Origin: Variovorax sp. 770b2
Lineage (GTDB): Bacteria > Pseudomonadota > Gammaproteobacteria > Burkholderiales > Burkholderiaceae_C
Reading direction: 5' to 3'
DNA: 64,000 bases
Assembly (NCBI RefSeq): GCF_900115685.1
Contig: NZ_FOXJ01000001.1
Coordinates: forward strand, 3,296,670 to 3,360,669
Below the pieces are notes generated by a model. The model made no database searches. It saw nothing but the letters and a program-made list of their open reading frames with translations, and was not told the origin of the DNA. A program made the position numbers and the translations under genes. Position 1 is the stretch's first letter; each line of letters opens with the position of its first letter. Shown here one piece after another: positions 9,951-19,329 of the stretch.

Positions 9951-9981
9951 GTAAACTTTCGCGGCAAGGCGCACTTGGGGG

Positions 9982-9998
9982 AAGCCCGGTGCGGGCTT
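9982..9998 (+). terminator. Weak terminator-like hairpin
   Basis: AAGCCCG and CGGGCTT form a 7-bp stem with a three-base loop, followed only by TAAC. It lies between the metallopeptidase and the methyltransferase at 10044 and may end the lysS-led unit. The missing T tract makes the call weak. Confidence 0.35.
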
Positions 9999-10043
9999 TA
10001 ACTTGCAACTGCGCCACTCAACTCTTCATACATAGAAAACGCC

Positions 10044-10670
10044 ATGTCGCACCCACAGCAATTGTTCTTTGTCGGCGCTATCAAACAGTTTCTCGGCGAC
10101 CTTTTTCAGCACAAGAAGGTCTTGGAAATCGGCAGCCTGGACATCAATGGATCGGTGCGCACGTACTTCGAGGAGTGCGAATACATAGGGCTGGATGTTG
10201 GCGAAGGCAACGGCGTCGATCTGGTTTGCTACGGCGAGGACTACGGCGCCAAAGCCAACGAGTTCGATGTAGTGATCTCCTGTGAAGCCATGGAACACAA
10301 CCCGGGATGGCGCAAAACCTGGCTCAACATGCTTCGGGTAGCCAAGGAATCCGGTCTCGTTGTGATGACTTGTGCATCCACCGGGCGCAGGCAGCATGGA
10401 ACCACCGAGTACGCGCCGACCGATTCTCCGCTAACCATGCAGAACGACCAGAACTACTACAAGAATCTGGTCGAAGACGATTTCAAGGCCATCATCCCTT
10501 GCGACAGCTGGTTTTCCGTGTGGTCGTTCAACTACGACCACACGAGCCACGATCTGTACTTCTTCGGCTTGGGGAAAGAGGCGTCGCCAGAGCTGATTCA
10601 GAAGGCCAGTGAACTTCGGACCGCTCTTGCGGATTACTACTACAAGCGAAATGTCTTGGGTCTGCAGTAA
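10044..10670 (+). CDS. Class I SAM-dependent methyltransferase
   Basis: This 208-residue protein has a Rossmann-type methyltransferase fold. Motif I is the abbreviated KKVLEIGSLDING (residues 24-36), the acidic ribose-binding position is GLDVGEG at 49-55, and FDVVISCEAMEH follows. This pattern is typical of Methyltransf_11-type enzymes found near sugar or lipid modification genes. The substrate is not identifiable. Base composition stands out: two sampled 60-base stretches (10081-10140 and 10441-10500) have 30 and 27 G+C, against about 39 in a lysS stretch. It is followed 21 bases on by a glycosyltransferase-like gene, so the pair is probably cotranscribed and horizontally acquired. Confidence 0.75.
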   Translation: MSHPQQLFFVGAIKQFLGDLFQHKKVLEIGSLDINGSVRTYFEECEYIGLDVGEGNGVDLVCYGEDYGAKANEFDVVISCEAMEHNPGWRKTWLNMLRVAKESGLVVMTCASTGRRQHGTTEYAPTDSPLTMQNDQNYYKNLVEDDFKAIIPCDSWFSVWSFNYDHTSHDLYFFGLGKEASPELIQKASELRTALADYYYKRNVLGLQ

Positions 10671-10691
10671 ACAACTGAGGCTGCGTGTGAG

Positions 10692-11585
10692 ATGAGCCAT
10701 CCAACGCCGCTGCATTTCACGTCGCTGGCGCCACTGCACATGGTGGACGATGTGGTCCAAACCTTCATCGTCGCGGCAAGAAAGCTGGGGTACGAGGTAA
10801 GCAGCGAGCGTGCCTCGTTGCGCGCCGATGCCATCAATATCGTGTGCTTCGCGCATCAGCTGCCGCCTGAGTCTCTGTTGGAGATCCGCACGAACAGCAT
10901 CGTGGTGAATTTCGAACAACTGGTCTCAGGCTCCCAAGCCCACACGGAATCGTATCTGTCCCTGCTGAGAGCCCACTACGTCTGGGACTACAGCAAGACC
11001 AATCTGGCGCACTACGCCAAATTCGGCATCCCAAATGGGCATCATGTGCCGCTCGGGTATGAGGAAGAAGCTGCCAACACTCTGCGTCCGGATGACGTTC
11101 TGCCCGACGCACTGCAGGATATCGACGTGCTCTTTTTTGGTTCCTTGAGCCCGAGGCGCGAGAGGGTCATTCTCGCCATGAAAAAGAAGGGTCTCAACAT
11201 TGTCTGCAACGACGGCTCCCTGTGGGACAACGTTTATCGCGACGAGCTCATTCGCCGGTCCAAGCTTGTGCTCAACATGCACTACTTCGACAACTCGCGC
11301 ATTGTGGAGATCCCAAGACTCTCGATGCTTTTCCGGCAGCGCAAGGCCGTGCTTTGTGAACTCTACGGCGACAGCGAGATTTATCCCGAGTTGCGGCGAG
11401 TTGTCGCCGGCGCAGCCTACGACAACCTTGCAGATATGGCCGTACTTTTAGCAGGAGCCCCACAACTGCGTCAACGTCTGGAACATCTCGGTTTCGAGAC
11501 CTTCAGTCGCCGAAGCCAGACGGCGATTCTGGGTCCGGCGCTCGATGATTTTTTTGCCTGGCAAAGCACGATCCTCGGTGCGTAG
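10692..11585 (+). CDS. Probable GT-B type glycosyltransferase (CgeB-like)
   Basis: The 297 residues have no short definitive motif, but the architecture resembles CgeB/group-1-like glycosyltransferases. An N-terminal half is followed by a linker strand DIDVLFFGSLSPRRE near residue 143, as at the start of the nucleotide-sugar domain. Next comes SKLVLNMHYFDNSRIVEIPR at about 190-209, matching the conserved region that ends in a donor-binding glutamate. No membrane segment or signal peptide is seen. With the upstream methyltransferase it makes a two-gene unit whose product may be a methylated glycan. It ends 11 bases from the convergent gene at 11597. It could be a non-enzymatic paralogue. Confidence 0.55.
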   Translation: MSHPTPLHFTSLAPLHMVDDVVQTFIVAARKLGYEVSSERASLRADAINIVCFAHQLPPESLLEIRTNSIVVNFEQLVSGSQAHTESYLSLLRAHYVWDYSKTNLAHYAKFGIPNGHHVPLGYEEEAANTLRPDDVLPDALQDIDVLFFGSLSPRRERVILAMKKKGLNIVCNDGSLWDNVYRDELIRRSKLVLNMHYFDNSRIVEIPRLSMLFRQRKAVLCELYGDSEIYPELRRVVAGAAYDNLADMAVLLAGAPQLRQRLEHLGFETFSRRSQTAILGPALDDFFAWQSTILGA

Positions 11586-11596
11586 GCAACGCACGC

Positions 11597-12406
11597 TTAG
11601 TCAAAAAAACTCGACAGCTCGCGCGCGAGCGCCTCCAGTGCTTCCTGCGACATGTCTTCGATGGCCAGCGAAGCCCGAAGGTTTTCTGTGCCCTGAATCC
11701 CTTCGATGTGCGCGGCGCGGGAATTGGTATCGTGATGCAGATGGACCAATGGCGTGTGGAATGAATGCCAACGCAAGCCGAGCCGCCCGGCGCGGCGCAG
11801 CAGTTCATCGTCTTCGCCTCCCCATCCTTCGAGCCTTGCGTTGTAGCCGCCGACACGGATGTACTCCTGCTTCCTGAACAGCACGATGCCGCCGTTGGCA
11901 CTCGCATACATCTCGTTGGCATCGGCTGGCAGAGGCTCGTTGTAGATCGAGGTGAAGCGCTCGTAGTCGGGCACCTCCATGAAACTCTGCTTGAGCGCCC
12001 CGGACACGTTGATGACGTTCCAGTAGGGGCAGAGCACGTCACTGTTCTGGCCGTCAAGCAATGCGTCGACGCAGTGCCGCAGGATCACCGGCCGCGCCAG
12101 CGAATCGGCATCATGAAAACAGATCACCGGACTACGGGACAACCGCACACCAACGTTATAGAGCATCGATTTGGGGAACGGGCCTCCATGCGGAATGAAG
12201 ACGTGCCGGATCTTCGGGTCCTTCAACCGTTGCCAGTCAAAGCTCGGCAACGCCGCCGCCTCCATCAGCCACAGCCGGTAGTCGGAATAGGTATACGCCA
12301 GATGCGCCAGAACGGCGTATAGATTTTCGCGCCGCTCCTCATTGGCTTCCCGGTACGACACGATGATGTCGATGTCGCGCAGAGAGGTTTTTTCGATTTC
12401 CGCCAT
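11597..12406 (-). CDS. Glycosyltransferase with galactosyltransferase-type (Glyco_transf_7C) region
   Basis: A GT-A fold protein of 269 residues. The N-terminal strand is DIDIIVSYREAN, and the metal-binding HDAD occurs at 98-101. The diagnostic GWGGEDDELLRR at 194-205 is followed by the VHLHHD histidines. This combination is typical of bacterial relatives of beta-1,4-galactosyltransferases and chondroitin-type polymerases. Donor and acceptor are unknown. It is the second gene of a minus-strand pair, 33 bases after a methyltransferase, and faces the equivalent plus-strand pair. Confidence 0.75.
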   Translation of the reverse strand: MAEIEKTSLRDIDIIVSYREANEERRENLYAVLAHLAYTYSDYRLWLMEAAALPSFDWQRLKDPKIRHVFIPHGGPFPKSMLYNVGVRLSRSPVICFHDADSLARPVILRHCVDALLDGQNSDVLCPYWNVINVSGALKQSFMEVPDYERFTSIYNEPLPADANEMYASANGGIVLFRKQEYIRVGGYNARLEGWGGEDDELLRRAGRLGLRWHSFHTPLVHLHHDTNSRAAHIEGIQGTENLRASLAIEDMSQEALEALARELSSFFD

Positions 12407-12439
12407 AGATCGTGAGTTCTCGCGAGAGGCTTCTTGAGG

Positions 12440-13114
12440 TCAGAAGGGCCGGAACAGCATCACGTTGTTCTCGTCCACCGGCTCCTTGTAGCGCGTGTCG
12501 CGAATGGTCAGTTGCACGGGCAGTTGCTTCTCTTCGGAGTAGTGATTGAAGATTCCCCCCGCGTTGGCCGCAGCTACGACCTCGGCCAGCCCCGGTCCGG
12601 CCCAGTTGTCGTGGCCCCTGAGCAGATAGAAATGCATCAGGCCGCATTGCTGATGCGCCCAGTAGTCGTGCCAGCCAAAGGAATCCGGGCGCCACAGCGA
12701 GTTGTGGCCCTCGAAGAACACGGCCCGGCTCATTGGCATGCATTCGGGCGTCGAGACGATGAGGTAGCGCGAGCGGTAGTTGAGGAACTCCAGCAGGTCC
12801 CGCCCTTGCGAGTGGAGCATGTGCTCGATGACGTCTCCCAGAATGACGATGTCATAGAGGTCATTGCCGCGCTCGTAGAGTTTGTCGGCGGTGATGGGGA
12901 GGATGTGGTGGTAGCCCACTTCGCGCAGTTGGGGAAATGCAGCCTCGTCGCATTCGAGCGCCGTCAGTTCGCACTCGGGCACGACGTCTTTGAGCAAAGC
13001 GCCGTACTTGCCACCACCCGCGCCGATGTCCAGGATGCGCCTGGGATTGATGGTCTTGACGACTTGCTGCGTCAAGGCATCGAAGGTCGGCCAGGAGTAG
13101 CCAATGTGTGCCAT
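12440..13114 (-). CDS. Class I SAM-dependent methyltransferase
   Basis: The 224-residue product has a complete SAM-binding motif I, ILDIGAGGGKYG at 27-38. The acidic motif II is TALECDE at 51-57, and DIVILGDVIEHML follows at about 87-99. It is a different subfamily from the methyltransferase at 10044: a canonical glycine-rich loop here, a shortened loop there. A sampled stretch (12661-12720) has about 60% G+C, between the AT-rich left half of the island and the chromosome average. The partner gene downstream is a GT-A glycosyltransferase, so O-methylation of a glycan is the simplest reading, but this is inference. Confidence 0.75.
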   Translation of the reverse strand: MAHIGYSWPTFDALTQQVVKTINPRRILDIGAGGGKYGALLKDVVPECELTALECDEAAFPQLREVGYHHILPITADKLYERGNDLYDIVILGDVIEHMLHSQGRDLLEFLNYRSRYLIVSTPECMPMSRAVFFEGHNSLWRPDSFGWHDYWAHQQCGLMHFYLLRGHDNWAGPGLAEVVAAANAGGIFNHYSEEKQLPVQLTIRDTRYKEPVDENNVMLFRPF

Positions 13115-13230
13115 GGAAGAGGTGCTCTCTGGGAGTGGGCGGGACGGGTATTTGACTGTACCGGAAGGGGTTAACAGTTTTTACCAGCGGTTGTCAGGTT
13201 TTTCGCAAAGCTCCCGGATTCCCTGCGTCT

Positions 13231-14307
13231 CTAGCTCGCCTGCAACCAGCGCTGCGCGTCGCGATACCCGTGCGAGGCAACGAGCGCCTGCCAATCGGGC
13301 GCAGCCTCGCTCGGCAGCAAGGCCCGCCGCCGCCTCTCGCTGTCGGCGTCGGCTTGCCAGCGCCCCGCCGCCCTTGCCGCGCCAAAGCACTCGAGCAGTT
13401 CGTCGAGCGGCCGCCCATTGCCAATGCTCTGGTTACACAGCAGCGCCAGGTCGCAGCCAGCCTCGAGCGCCGCCAGCGCCGCGTCGGTGAAGCTCAGCAG
13501 TTGGCCATCGATGTAGCGCCCCGCCTCCATGCTCAGGTCGTCGCTGAAGATCGCGCCGTCGAATGCAAGCCGGGTGCGCAACACGTCTTTCAGCCATTTC
13601 GACGAAAACCCGGCCGGGCGCTTGTCGACCTTCGGATAGATCACGTGCGCCGGCATCACCGCCGTGAGCGCGCCTGACAGCCAATCGAACGGCCGCGCAT
13701 CGTCTTCGAGGATCGCCTTGAGGCCGCGGCGGTCAACCGGGATTTCGACATGCGAATCCGCATTCACGAACCCATGCCCCGGAAAGTGCTTGCCGCAATT
13801 GCGCATGCCCATCTGCAGCATGCCGTGCATCACGCTCTTGGCCAGCAGCGCCACCACGCGCGGATCGCGATGAAAGCTGCGGTCGCCGATCACGGTACTG
13901 CCGCCATGGTCAAGGTCGAGCACGGGTGCAAAGCTGAAGTCCACGCCGCAGGCACGCAGCTCACCAGCCAGTACCTGGCCTGCCGCCGTCGCGACCTGAG
14001 TGGCGTGCATGGCATCGCGCATCCACAGCTCGCCCAGCGAACGCATCGAGGGCAGCCGCGTGAAGCCGTCGGTGCGAAAGCGCTGCACGCGCCCGCCTTC
14101 GTGGTCGACGCAGATCAGCAGGTCGGGGCGGATCGCCTTGATCTGGGCATTGAGCGCGGTCATCTGCGCGCGGTCTTGCCAGTTGCGGGTGAAATGGATC
14201 ACGCCGCCGACCAGGGGGTCGGCCAGGCGCCGGCGGTCGGCGGCGTTGAGTTCGGCGCCCGCCACATCGATGATGAGCGGCGCGTGGGTGCTGGTCGTCA
14301 CGGTCAT
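13231..14307 (-). CDS. nagZ: Beta-N-acetylhexosaminidase NagZ
   Basis: NagZ (GH3) removes N-acetylglucosamine from 1,6-anhydromuropeptides in the cytoplasm during peptidoglycan recycling. The 358-residue product carries [13 protein letters not shown] near 64-76 and the signature KHFPGHG at 173-179. The NagZ-specific Asp184/His186 dyad follows (NADSHVEIP), and the nucleophile loop is [11 protein letters not shown]. The ATG overlaps the acpS stop by four bases. In many bacteria NagZ products feed AmpR-controlled beta-lactamase induction; nothing here shows such a link. Confidence 0.95.
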   Translation of the reverse strand: MTVTTSTHAPLIIDVAGAELNAADRRRLADPLVGGVIHFTRNWQDRAQMTALNAQIKAIRPDLLICVDHEGGRVQRFRTDGFTRLPSMRSLGELWMRDAMHATQVATAAGQVLAGELRACGVDFSFAPVLDLDHGGSTVIGDRSFHRDPRVVALLAKSVMHGMLQMGMRNCGKHFPGHGFVNADSHVEIPVDRRGLKAILEDDARPFDWLSGALTAVMPAHVIYPKVDKRPAGFSSKWLKDVLRTRLAFDGAIFSDDLSMEAGRYIDGQLLSFTDAALAALEAGCDLALLCNQSIGNGRPLDELLECFGAARAAGRWQADADSERRRRALLPSEAAPDWQALVASHGYRDAQRWLQAS

Positions 14308-14720
14308 GCGTCGTTGTCGTTGCTTTTGCTCTGGTGCTCCACCACGACGAAGCTCGCGGCGTATTCGGTCTCGTCGGTCACGGTGACGTGGGCGGTGAGG
14401 CCCTTGGCCTCGAACCAGTCCTTGAGCTCGCCGTGCAGCACGATGACGGGCTTGCCGCTGCGCAGGTTCGCGATCTCGCACAGGCGCCAGGTCATCGGCA
14501 TCCGCATGCCCAGGCCGATGGCCTTGCTGAAGGCCTCCTTGGCGGAAAAACGGGTGGCCAGGTAGCTCAGGCCACGCTTGGGCCAGCGCGCGCTGCGGGC
14601 TTGCCAGACCGCGAATTCGGCGTCGCACAACACCTTGCGCGCGAAGCGTTCGCCCTGGCGCTCGAAGGTCGCGGCGATGCGGCGCAGGTCGCAGATGTCG
14701 GTGCCGATGCCGTAGATCAT
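14304..14720 (-). CDS. acpS: Holo-[acyl-carrier-protein] synthase
   Basis: AcpS transfers 4'-phosphopantetheine from CoA to the serine of ACP. At 138 residues it is of normal size. Family motifs are [12 protein letters not shown] at 4-15, with the metal-binding Asp8, and [15 protein letters not shown], with the magnesium-binding Glu. It overlaps both neighbours by four bases (pdxJ upstream, nagZ downstream). Its substrate AcpP is encoded at 27556, in the same minus-strand superoperon. Confidence 0.95.
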   Translation of the reverse strand: MIYGIGTDICDLRRIAATFERQGERFARKVLCDAEFAVWQARSARWPKRGLSYLATRFSAKEAFSKAIGLGMRMPMTWRLCEIANLRSGKPVIVLHGELKDWFEAKGLTAHVTVTDETEYAASFVVVEHQSKSNDNDA

Positions 14721-15505
14721 GCAGGCCGTGCCTGTTGCGCCTCGGTGATGCAGCGCAGGTATTCGCGCGTCGTGGCGGCGTAGCCGAGTTCGAGCGCATC
14801 GGCGACGAAGGCGTGGCCGATCGAGACCTCGTGGACGCCGCGCACGGCGCGCAGGAACGCGGCCAGGTTGTCGCGGCTCAGGTCGTGGCCGGCGTTGACG
14901 CCAAGGCCCGCAGCCTGGGCTGCCCGTGCCGATTCGACATAGCGCTGGAGCACGGCGTCTTCGTCGGCGGTGCCGCGCGATGCGGCATAGCCTTCGGTAT
15001 AGAGCTCGACCCGGTCAGCGCCCACGGCCTTGACCGCGGCCATCATCTCGGGAATCGGGTCCATGAACAGGCTGACGCGCACGCCCAGGGCCTTGGCCTC
15101 GGCGATCAGCGGGCGCAGGCGCTCGGCGTCGTCGGGGAAGGTCCAGCCATGGTCGCTGGTCGACTGGATTTCGCTGTCGGGCACGAAGGTGGCCTGGTGC
15201 GGCTTCAGCGCGCGCACGAAGTCCATCAGGTTCTGGAAGGGATTGCCTTCGATGTTGAACTCGATGCCCGGCCAGTCCTTGGCGAGCAGCGCGGACAGGT
15301 CGCTCACGTCGTGCGCGCGGATGTGGCGCGCGTCGGGCCGGGGATGCACGGTGATGCCCTGGGCGCCGGCCGCCAGGCAGGCATTGGCGGCGGTCAGCAC
15401 ACTCGGAATGCCCAGGTGGCGCGTGTTGCGGACCAAGGCCACCTTGTTGAGGTTGACTGACAGCGAGGTGACCGCAAAGGTGCTGGCGTTGCCTGAAGTG
15501 CTCAT
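14717..15505 (-). CDS. pdxJ: Pyridoxine 5'-phosphate synthase
   Basis: PdxJ makes pyridoxine 5'-phosphate from deoxyxylulose 5-phosphate and 3-amino-2-oxopropyl phosphate, the last ring-forming step of the DXP-dependent vitamin B6 route. The 262-residue TIM barrel shows [12 protein letters not shown] at the N-terminus and [13 protein letters not shown], where substrate-binding and catalytic His and Arg reside. The start chosen is the ATG giving MSTSGNAST, which overlaps the recO stop by four bases. The pdxJ-acpS pairing downstream of recO is conserved in proteobacteria. Confidence 0.95.
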   Translation of the reverse strand: MSTSGNASTFAVTSLSVNLNKVALVRNTRHLGIPSVLTAANACLAAGAQGITVHPRPDARHIRAHDVSDLSALLAKDWPGIEFNIEGNPFQNLMDFVRALKPHQATFVPDSEIQSTSDHGWTFPDDAERLRPLIAEAKALGVRVSLFMDPIPEMMAAVKAVGADRVELYTEGYAASRGTADEDAVLQRYVESARAAQAAGLGVNAGHDLSRDNLAAFLRAVRGVHEVSIGHAFVADALELGYAATTREYLRCITEAQQARPA

Positions 15506-16275
15506 AGTGCTTGCAGATCTCTCATCATTTGCCGCGTGCGCAGCGTGGACACGCCGCAATGGTAGTTGAGCAAGGCGCGCAGTTGGTTTCTGAGGGCGCT
15601 GTTGCTGCCGGCGTTCATGGTGGCGATCTCGCGCAGGGTCGCGGTGAAAGGCGCGCGGTCGTCCAGCACGGATTGCAGGGCCTGCCAGTCGGCGCCGGCC
15701 AGCGCGGCCTCCCCGTCCACCGCGGCACGCAGGCCCGCTTCGGGCACGAGGCTGTAGCGCAGGTCGGGGGCGAGCGGCTCCAGGGTCAGCGTCTGCACGT
15801 CGAGCGCGGGCAGCAGGCCGACCTCGCGCAGCAGGATCAGTTCGAAGGCGCGCAGCGCCGCAGCCTGGGTTGCGGCCTGCGCGCCGGCATGGTCGCCCGC
15901 GAGCACCTGCACCACGCCGGCATAGGCATCGAACAATGCCTCGTGCGCATCGTCCCGCGCCAGCAGGCGCAGCAGCAGTTCGTTGACGTAGTAGCCCGAG
16001 AGCAGGGCCTCGCCGGTCGGCATGACGTGGCCGCCCATCCACTCGGCGCCCTTGAGCGTGCGGATCTCGGCGTCGCCGCCGTAGTTGAGCTGCAGCGGCT
16101 GCAGCGGCAGCAGCACCGGCCGGAAATTGGAACTCGGCCGCTTCGCCCCCTTGGCCACCAGCGCGATGCGCCCGTGGTGGCGGGTGAAGACCTCCAGGAT
16201 CAGGCTCGACTCGCTCCAGTCGTAGCGATGGAGCACGTACGCCGGTTCGTGCGAAACGCGGTGGGCAGCGGCCAC
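15502..16275 (-). CDS. recO: DNA repair protein RecO
   Basis: RecO works with RecR and RecF to load RecA onto SSB-coated gaps. The 257-residue protein begins with the OB-fold region ([19 protein letters not shown]). The rest is the alpha-helical domain; I see no CxxC zinc pair, as is usual for proteobacterial RecO. Translation starts at GTG, one base after the era stop, with no suitable ATG. It overlaps pdxJ by four bases. Confidence 0.92.
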   Translation of the reverse strand: MAAAHRVSHEPAYVLHRYDWSESSLILEVFTRHHGRIALVAKGAKRPSSNFRPVLLPLQPLQLNYGGDAEIRTLKGAEWMGGHVMPTGEALLSGYYVNELLLRLLARDDAHEALFDAYAGVVQVLAGDHAGAQAATQAAALRAFELILLREVGLLPALDVQTLTLEPLAPDLRYSLVPEAGLRAAVDGEAALAGADWQALQSVLDDRAPFTATLREIATMNAGSNSALRNQLRALLNYHCGVSTLRTRQMMRDLQAL

Positions 16276-16276
16276 T

Positions 16277-17245
16277 TCATTCGTAGCCGAAGGAGCGCAC
16301 GCGGGCCTCGTCGTCCGCCCAACCCGAGCGCACCTTCACCCACAGTTCGAGAAACACCTTGGCGTCGGCCAGCTTCTCGAGCTCGACGCGCGTTTCCATG
16401 CCGATGCGCTTGATGCGCTCGCCCTTGTCGCCGATCACCATGGCCTTGTGGCCGTCGCGCTCGACCACGATGGTGGCGGCAATGCGCAAGAGGCGCTTCT
16501 GGCCCTTCTTCTGGGGCGGCTCTTCTTCGAACTTGTCGATGATGACCGTCGAGGTGTAGGGCAACTCGTCGCCCGTGAGGCGGAAGAGCTTTTCGCGCAC
16601 CAGTTCGCCAGCCAGGAATTTCTCGCTGCGGTCGGTGAGTTCGTCCTCGGCGTAGAACCAGGGCTGCTCGGGCAGGTATTTCTCGCAGATGCCGAACAGG
16701 CGCTCGACGTCCTTGGCGTTCTTGGCCGACATCGGCACGAATTCGGCGAAGGCGTGCTTGGCCTGCATGGTCTGCAGCCAGGGGGCGATGTCGCCGCGGC
16801 GGTGCACGTTGTCCAGCTTGTTGGCCAGCAGCACGGTCGGAATGCCCTTGCCCAGCAGCTTGAGCACCCGCTCGTCGGCCGGCGTGAAGCTGCCGGCCTC
16901 GACCACGAAGAGGATCAGGTCCACGTCGCCCACCGCGCCCTGCACGGTCTTGTTGAGCGACTTGTTCAGCGCGTTGGCATGCAGGGTCTGGAAACCCGGC
17001 GTATCGACGAACACGAACTGTGTCGCACCCAGCGTGCGCATGCCGGTGATGCGGTGCCGCGTGGTCTGTGCCTTGCGCGAGGTGATGCTGATCTTCTGGC
17101 CGACCAGCGCGTTGAGAAGCGTCGACTTGCCCACGTTGGGCTTGCCGACGATGGCGATGAGGCCGCAGTGTTGCGGTCCGCCGGCGCCCGCGGTGTCGCC
17201 TGTGGCGTCTTCGGGTCCGGCTTCTGGATTGATAGCGTCGTTCAT
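16277..17245 (-). CDS. era: GTPase Era
   Basis: Era is a Ras-like GTPase with a KH domain that binds the 3' end of 16S rRNA and aids 30S maturation. The protein has 322 residues. G1 is [10 protein letters not shown] at 34-43, and the [12 protein letters not shown] switch, DTPGF (G3) and NKLD (G4) are all present. The C-terminal KH region carries [12 protein letters not shown] chose the ATG giving MNDAINPE, seven bases after the rnc stop; an in-frame GTG six codons earlier would overlap rnc. An alanine/glycine-rich N-terminal tail of about 25 residues precedes the G domain. Confidence 0.96.
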   Translation of the reverse strand: MNDAINPEAGPEDATGDTAGAGGPQHCGLIAIVGKPNVGKSTLLNALVGQKISITSRKAQTTRHRITGMRTLGATQFVFVDTPGFQTLHANALNKSLNKTVQGAVGDVDLILFVVEAGSFTPADERVLKLLGKGIPTVLLANKLDNVHRRGDIAPWLQTMQAKHAFAEFVPMSAKNAKDVERLFGICEKYLPEQPWFYAEDELTDRSEKFLAGELVREKLFRLTGDELPYTSTVIIDKFEEEPPQKKGQKRLLRIAATIVVERDGHKAMVIGDKGERIKRIGMETRVELEKLADAKVFLELWVKVRSGWADDEARVRSFGYE

Positions 17246-17252
17246 TGTGATT

Positions 17253-17939
17253 TCACGCAGCACCGCGTGCCTTGAGCCGGATCAGCATGGCAGCCGCGGC
17301 AGCCTGCTCGCCGGCGCGGCGCGAGCCGCCGATGCCGCGTTCGCGAAGGCCCAACTCGGGCACCTCGCACTCGACATCGAAAGTCTGTTTGTGCGCTGCA
17401 CCCAGCGTTGCCGCCACGCGGTACAGCGGCAGCTTCATTTTGTGGCCCTGCAGCCATTCCTGCAATTCGGTCTTCGGGTCCTTGGCGGCCGCCTCCATGC
17501 GCGGGTTGATCTCGACCGATTCGTAGAGCCGGCGCACCAGTGCCTCGGCGGCCGAAAAGCCAGCGTCCAGGTAGACCGCGCCGATCAGCGCCTCAAGCGC
17601 GTCGGCCAGGATCGAAGGCCGGCTGGGGCCGCCCGAACGGGCCTCGCCCTCGCCCAGCCGCAACAGCGGAGACAACTGGAGTTCGAGCGCCAGGCGATGC
17701 AGGGTGTCCTGCTTGACCAGGTTGGCACGCACGCGCGACAGGTCGCCTTCGGGCAGTGCCGAGAGGCGGGTGTACAGCAGGTGCGAGACCGCCAGGTTGA
17801 GCACCGAGTCGCCGAGGAATTCGAGGCGCTCGTTGTGGTCGGACGAGAAGCTGCGGTGCGTGAGCGCGAGCTGGAGCAGCCGCGTGTCGGAGAACGAGTG
17901 CTTGAGGCGCGCCTGCAGCGCGACGAGGCTGCCGTCCAC
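17253..17939 (-). CDS. rnc: Ribonuclease III
   Basis: RNase III cleaves double-stranded RNA, including the 30S rRNA precursor. The endonuclease signature [15 protein letters not shown] is present, with the catalytic acidic cluster further on. The C-terminal double-stranded-RNA-binding domain begins at [11 protein letters not shown]. No ATG is available at the N-terminus. I place the start at GTG 17939 (MDGSLVALQ, 228 residues); a CTG at 17960, overlapping the upstream stop, is the alternative. It sits between the DUF4845 gene and era, as in most betaproteobacteria. Confidence 0.93.
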   Translation of the reverse strand: MDGSLVALQARLKHSFSDTRLLQLALTHRSFSSDHNERLEFLGDSVLNLAVSHLLYTRLSALPEGDLSRVRANLVKQDTLHRLALELQLSPLLRLGEGEARSGGPSRPSILADALEALIGAVYLDAGFSAAEALVRRLYESVEINPRMEAAAKDPKTELQEWLQGHKMKLPLYRVAATLGAAHKQTFDVECEVPELGLRERGIGGSRRAGEQAAAAAMLIRLKARGAA

Positions 17940-17956
17940 CTTTTTCAGCGCCGCGT

Positions 17957-18325
17957 TCAGCGGGTCTCGCCCTTGTACTTGAGCGTCAGGTAGGCCGGGC
18001 CGAACAGGGGGATCTCGCGCTCGTAGGCATACGAGACCACGACCTTGTCGCCGACCTTCTTGATGTCCAGGTCCCGGCCGCTGACCGACTTGAAGTCGTC
18101 GATGGCCTGCGCGCGATCGAAGATGGCGCGCACTTCGGGCACGGTGGCGCCCTCCTTGGCCTTGTTGGCGGCCTTGTCGATGGCTTGCCATTCGATCAGT
18201 GTCGGAATGACTTGCGCGATGACCACGCCAAGCCCCCCCACCACGACCGCGACGAACAGCAGGCCGATGAACGAGATGCCGCGCTGATGCGCAGCCCTGC
18301 TGCGGATGGACCGGTTTGCTCTCAT
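17957..18325 (-). CDS. DUF4845 domain membrane protein
   Basis: A 122-residue protein with a basic N-terminus, then [22 protein letters not shown] as a single N-terminal transmembrane segment (about 16-37) and an extracytoplasmic domain of about 85 residues. The family is found almost always between lepB and rnc in beta- and gammaproteobacteria and has no assigned function. The N-terminus, a basic stretch then Gly-Ile-Ser-Phe-Ile-Gly-Leu, resembles pseudopilin leaders, but the prepilin Glu5 is absent. Confidence 0.85.
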   Translation of the reverse strand: MRANRSIRSRAAHQRGISFIGLLFVAVVVGGLGVVIAQVIPTLIEWQAIDKAANKAKEGATVPEVRAIFDRAQAIDDFKSVSGRDLDIKKVGDKVVVSYAYEREIPLFGPAYLTLKYKGETR

Positions 18326-18356
18326 GCCCTCTTACCCCTCGTACAGTGTTGACTGC

Positions 18357-19322
18357 TTATTGAAATGGACCGATACGACCGAAATCGCCGAAGTTCATCC
18401 AGACGAAGAATGCCCTGCCCACGACGTTCTTGTCCGGAACGAACCCCCAGAAGCGCGAATCCGCCGAATTATCGCGGTTGTCGCCCATCATGAAATACTG
18501 GCCGGCGGGCACCTTGCAGACCACGCCTTCGACGGAGTAGCGGCAGTTCTCGCGGAACGGGAAGTCGCTGGCGCCCGGCACGAAGGAAGGCGCGCCTTCG
18601 TCGTTGAGGATCTTGTGCTTCTTGCCGGCGAGGTCCTCGTCGAACTCCTTGAGCAGGCGCATCGATTCGCCGTCCAGATAGTCGGGGGCCGCAACCTTCG
18701 ACACCGGCTGGCCGTTGATCGTGAGCTTCTTGTTCAGGTAGGCCACTTCGTCGCCCGGGATGCCGACCACGCGCTTGATGTAGTCCATGCTGGGCTTGGG
18801 CGGGTAGCGGAACACCACCACGTCGCCGCGCGCGAGCGGCGTGCCGTCGGTGATCTTGGTGTTGATGACCGGCAGGCGCAGGCCATAGGTGAACTTGTTG
18901 ACCAGGATCAGGTCGCCGGTCAGCAGCGTGGGCATCATCGAGCCCGAGGGGATCTTGAAGGGCTCGTAGAGGAACGAGCGCAGCAGGAACACCACCAGGA
19001 TCACCGGGAAGAGGCCCGCCGTCCAGTCCAGCCACCAGGGCTGCATCAGCAGGCGCTCGCTGGCCTTGGTGTCGGCCGTGTCGACCTGGGTGATGCCCTG
19101 GCCGGCCAGCCGCGTGTTGCGTTCGGCCATCGAGGCCTCGAGCCTGGCGGCCGCCTGCTCGCGCTGGGGCAGGAAATAAAAGCGCTCGGCCAGCCAGTAG
19201 AGGCCGGTGACCACCGTGGCCACGAACAGCAGCAATGCGAAGTTGCCTTCGATCGCGCCGAAATACCAGGCGCCGACATAGCTGGCGAACGCCGCAAGGA
19301 CCAGGGAAGTGATGAGTGCCAT
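18357..19322 (-). CDS. lepB: Signal peptidase I
   Basis: LepB cleaves signal peptides of exported proteins at the periplasmic face of the inner membrane. The 321 residues include two N-terminal transmembrane segments (about 5-45 and 101-117). The catalytic Ser128 lies in IPSGSMMPTL and the general-base Lys183 in YIKRVVGIPGD. Box E is seen as GDNRDNSADSRFWG. It lies eight bases after lepA, the usual partner. Confidence 0.96.
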   Translation of the reverse strand: MALITSLVLAAFASYVGAWYFGAIEGNFALLLFVATVVTGLYWLAERFYFLPQREQAAARLEASMAERNTRLAGQGITQVDTADTKASERLLMQPWWLDWTAGLFPVILVVFLLRSFLYEPFKIPSGSMMPTLLTGDLILVNKFTYGLRLPVINTKITDGTPLARGDVVVFRYPPKPSMDYIKRVVGIPGDEVAYLNKKLTINGQPVSKVAAPDYLDGESMRLLKEFDEDLAGKKHKILNDEGAPSFVPGASDFPFRENCRYSVEGVVCKVPAGQYFMMGDNRDNSADSRFWGFVPDKNVVGRAFFVWMNFGDFGRIGPFQ

Positions 19323-19329
19323 TTTTTGA

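Noticed and set aside
10044..13114. Inverted duplication of one methyltransferase/glycosyltransferase pair
   Set aside because: The two methyltransferases differ in motif I and overall sequence, and the transferases have different folds (GT-B-like and GT-A).
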